From contig JAUJOV010000016.1 in assembly GCA_030447545.1 (NCBI GenBank), positions 1 to 49,837 of the forward strand: 49,837 nucleotides of DNA. Direction: 5' to 3'. The notes beneath the pieces are model-generated. The model was not told where the DNA came from and did no database searches. It worked only from the letters and a program-made list of their open reading frames with translations. The position numbers were made by a program, and so were the translations under genes. Position 1 is the first letter of the stretch; each line of letters opens with the position of its first letter. Source of the stretch: Sphingomicrobium sp. GTDB taxonomy: Bacteria; Pseudomonadota; Alphaproteobacteria; Sphingomonadales; Sphingomonadaceae. Positions 49,106-49,837 of the stretch are shown here, piece by piece.

Positions 49106-49837
49106 AGGTTCGGCTCCAACATCTGATCTTCAATACGCGCGAGGCTTTCGCCCTGCCCGAGCAGAGCCAGCACGTCAAAAATTCCGGGGCTTGTCATTCG
49201 GCCGGTCAGCGCGGCGCGAAGCGGCTGTGCGAGCTTGCCGAGCTTCACGTGCCTGCGCTCGGCAACCTCGCGGATCGCCTGCTCCAGGGCATCGTGGCTC
49301 CACTCCGGGCTTGCCTTCAGCCCGCCGTGCGCATGCCACAGCAGCTGCCGTGCGCCCTCGTCGAGCAGCGATGAGGCCGCTTCGTCGAGCTGGAGCGGGC
49401 GGGTCGCGAACAGGAAATGCGCTCCATCGGCAAGCTGGCCAAGGTCATGCGCGCGGGCCTTGAGCTCGGGCATGGCCCGCACGAGCAGTGCCTTCTGTTC
49501 GGCGCTGAGCCCGAGCCTGGGCGCAACCAGCTCCGCCAGCCGGCGGTCATCGGCTTCACGGATGTAGTGGCCGTTCAAATTCTCGAGCTTCTTCAGGTCG
49601 AAGCGCGAGGGCGATTTGCCGATGTGATCGCCGTCGAACCATTCCACTGCTTGGCTACGGCTGATGATCTCTTCGTCGCCATGGCCCCAGCCGAGCCGCA
49701 GCAGGTAATTGAACAAGGCCTCGGGCAGGAAACCCATCTCGCGATATTCCTGCACCCCGAGCGCGCCGTGGCGCTTGCTGAGCTTGGCCCCGTCCGAGCC
49801 GTGGATCAGCGGCACATGGGCGTAAGTCGGCTCGGGC
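49102..49837 (-). CDS. gltX: Glutamate--tRNA ligase, C-terminal half (5' end outside window)
   Basis: The frame runs off the right edge. Visible part: a class I aminoacyl-tRNA synthetase from [19 protein letters not shown] (KMSKS-type loop, here KLSKR) through [40 protein letters not shown] and the anticodon-binding helical domain ending [32 protein letters not shown]. The HIGH motif is upstream. It charges tRNA-Glu, or is one of two paralogues in some alphaproteobacteria; which copy this is cannot be told from the fragment. Leads the gltX-gltA pair. Confidence 0.94.
   Translation of the reverse strand, partial: PEPTYAHVPLIHGSDGAKLSKRHGALGVQEYREMGFLPEALFNYLLRLGWGHGDEEIISRSQAVEWFDGDHIGKSPSRFDLKKLENLNGHYIREADDRRLAELVAPRLGLSAEQKALLVRAMPELKARAHDLGQLADGAHFLFATRPLQLDEAASSLLDEGARQLLWHAHGGLKASPEWSHDALEQAIREVAERRHVKLGKLAQPLRAALTGRMTSPGIFDVLALLGQGESLARIEDQMLEPNL

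Overview
The window looks like a chromosomal segment of a GC-rich alphaproteobacterium, most likely a sphingomonad (Sphingomonadales). This is inferred from protein character and gene order: a zapA / 6S RNA / 5-FCL neighbourhood next to tkt-gap-pgk-fba-thiE, a complete nuoA-N order followed by birA-coaX-rnj-DUF1467, and a serralysin-type RTX protein beside a large TonB receptor. No rRNA, tRNA, CRISPR array, insertion sequence or prophage gene is visible.

Layout. (1) 1-10.1 kb is an accessory and signalling region: the C-terminal part of a secreted RTX (serralysin-like) protein, a frameshifted Crp/Fnr regulator, a DUF6894 protein, a TonB-dependent receptor, a DEAD-box RNA helicase, and an MHYT-PAS-GGDEF-EAL cyclic-di-GMP protein. 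(2) 10.1-17.6 kb holds 5-formyl-THF cyclo-ligase, a probable 6S RNA, zapA and a small coiled-coil gene on the minus strand. Divergent from these is the central-carbon operon tkt-gap-pgk-fba-thiE. (3) 17.6-22.6 kb holds envelope and translation genes: a proline-tailed outer-membrane barrel, DUF72, an L,D-transpeptidase, an M23 peptidase, efp and suhB. (4) 22.7-38.4 kb is the NADH dehydrogenase I operon, with two small membrane-protein genes between nuoE and nuoF and an unexplained 0.66-kb stretch between nuoF and nuoG. (5) 38.4-41.8 kb holds birA, coaX, RNase J and DUF1467, all tightly overlapping. (6) 41.8-47.8 kb holds a large membrane coiled-coil protein divergent from a membrane nucleotidyltransferase-like protein, then DUF2336 and a kinase-like protein that lacks the phospho-acceptor His. 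(7) 47.8-49.8 kb is the gltX-gltA pair on the minus strand; gltX runs off the window.

The dominant oddity is sequence integrity. At least fourteen genes, including essential ones (tkt, gap, pgk, fba, nuoC, nuoD, nuoE, nuoF, nuoG), are broken by short indels, one exact 52-bp tandem duplication, one roughly 49-nt deletion and a scrambled nuoE. Other long genes (TonB receptor, nuoH-N, rnj, gltA) are perfectly open. The most economical reading is consensus or assembly error concentrated in patches, not biological decay. I found no convincing new defence or mobile system. The least-explained biology is the kinase-like protein without its His, the divergent coiled-coil / nucleotidyltransferase pair, and the small genes inside the nuo operon.
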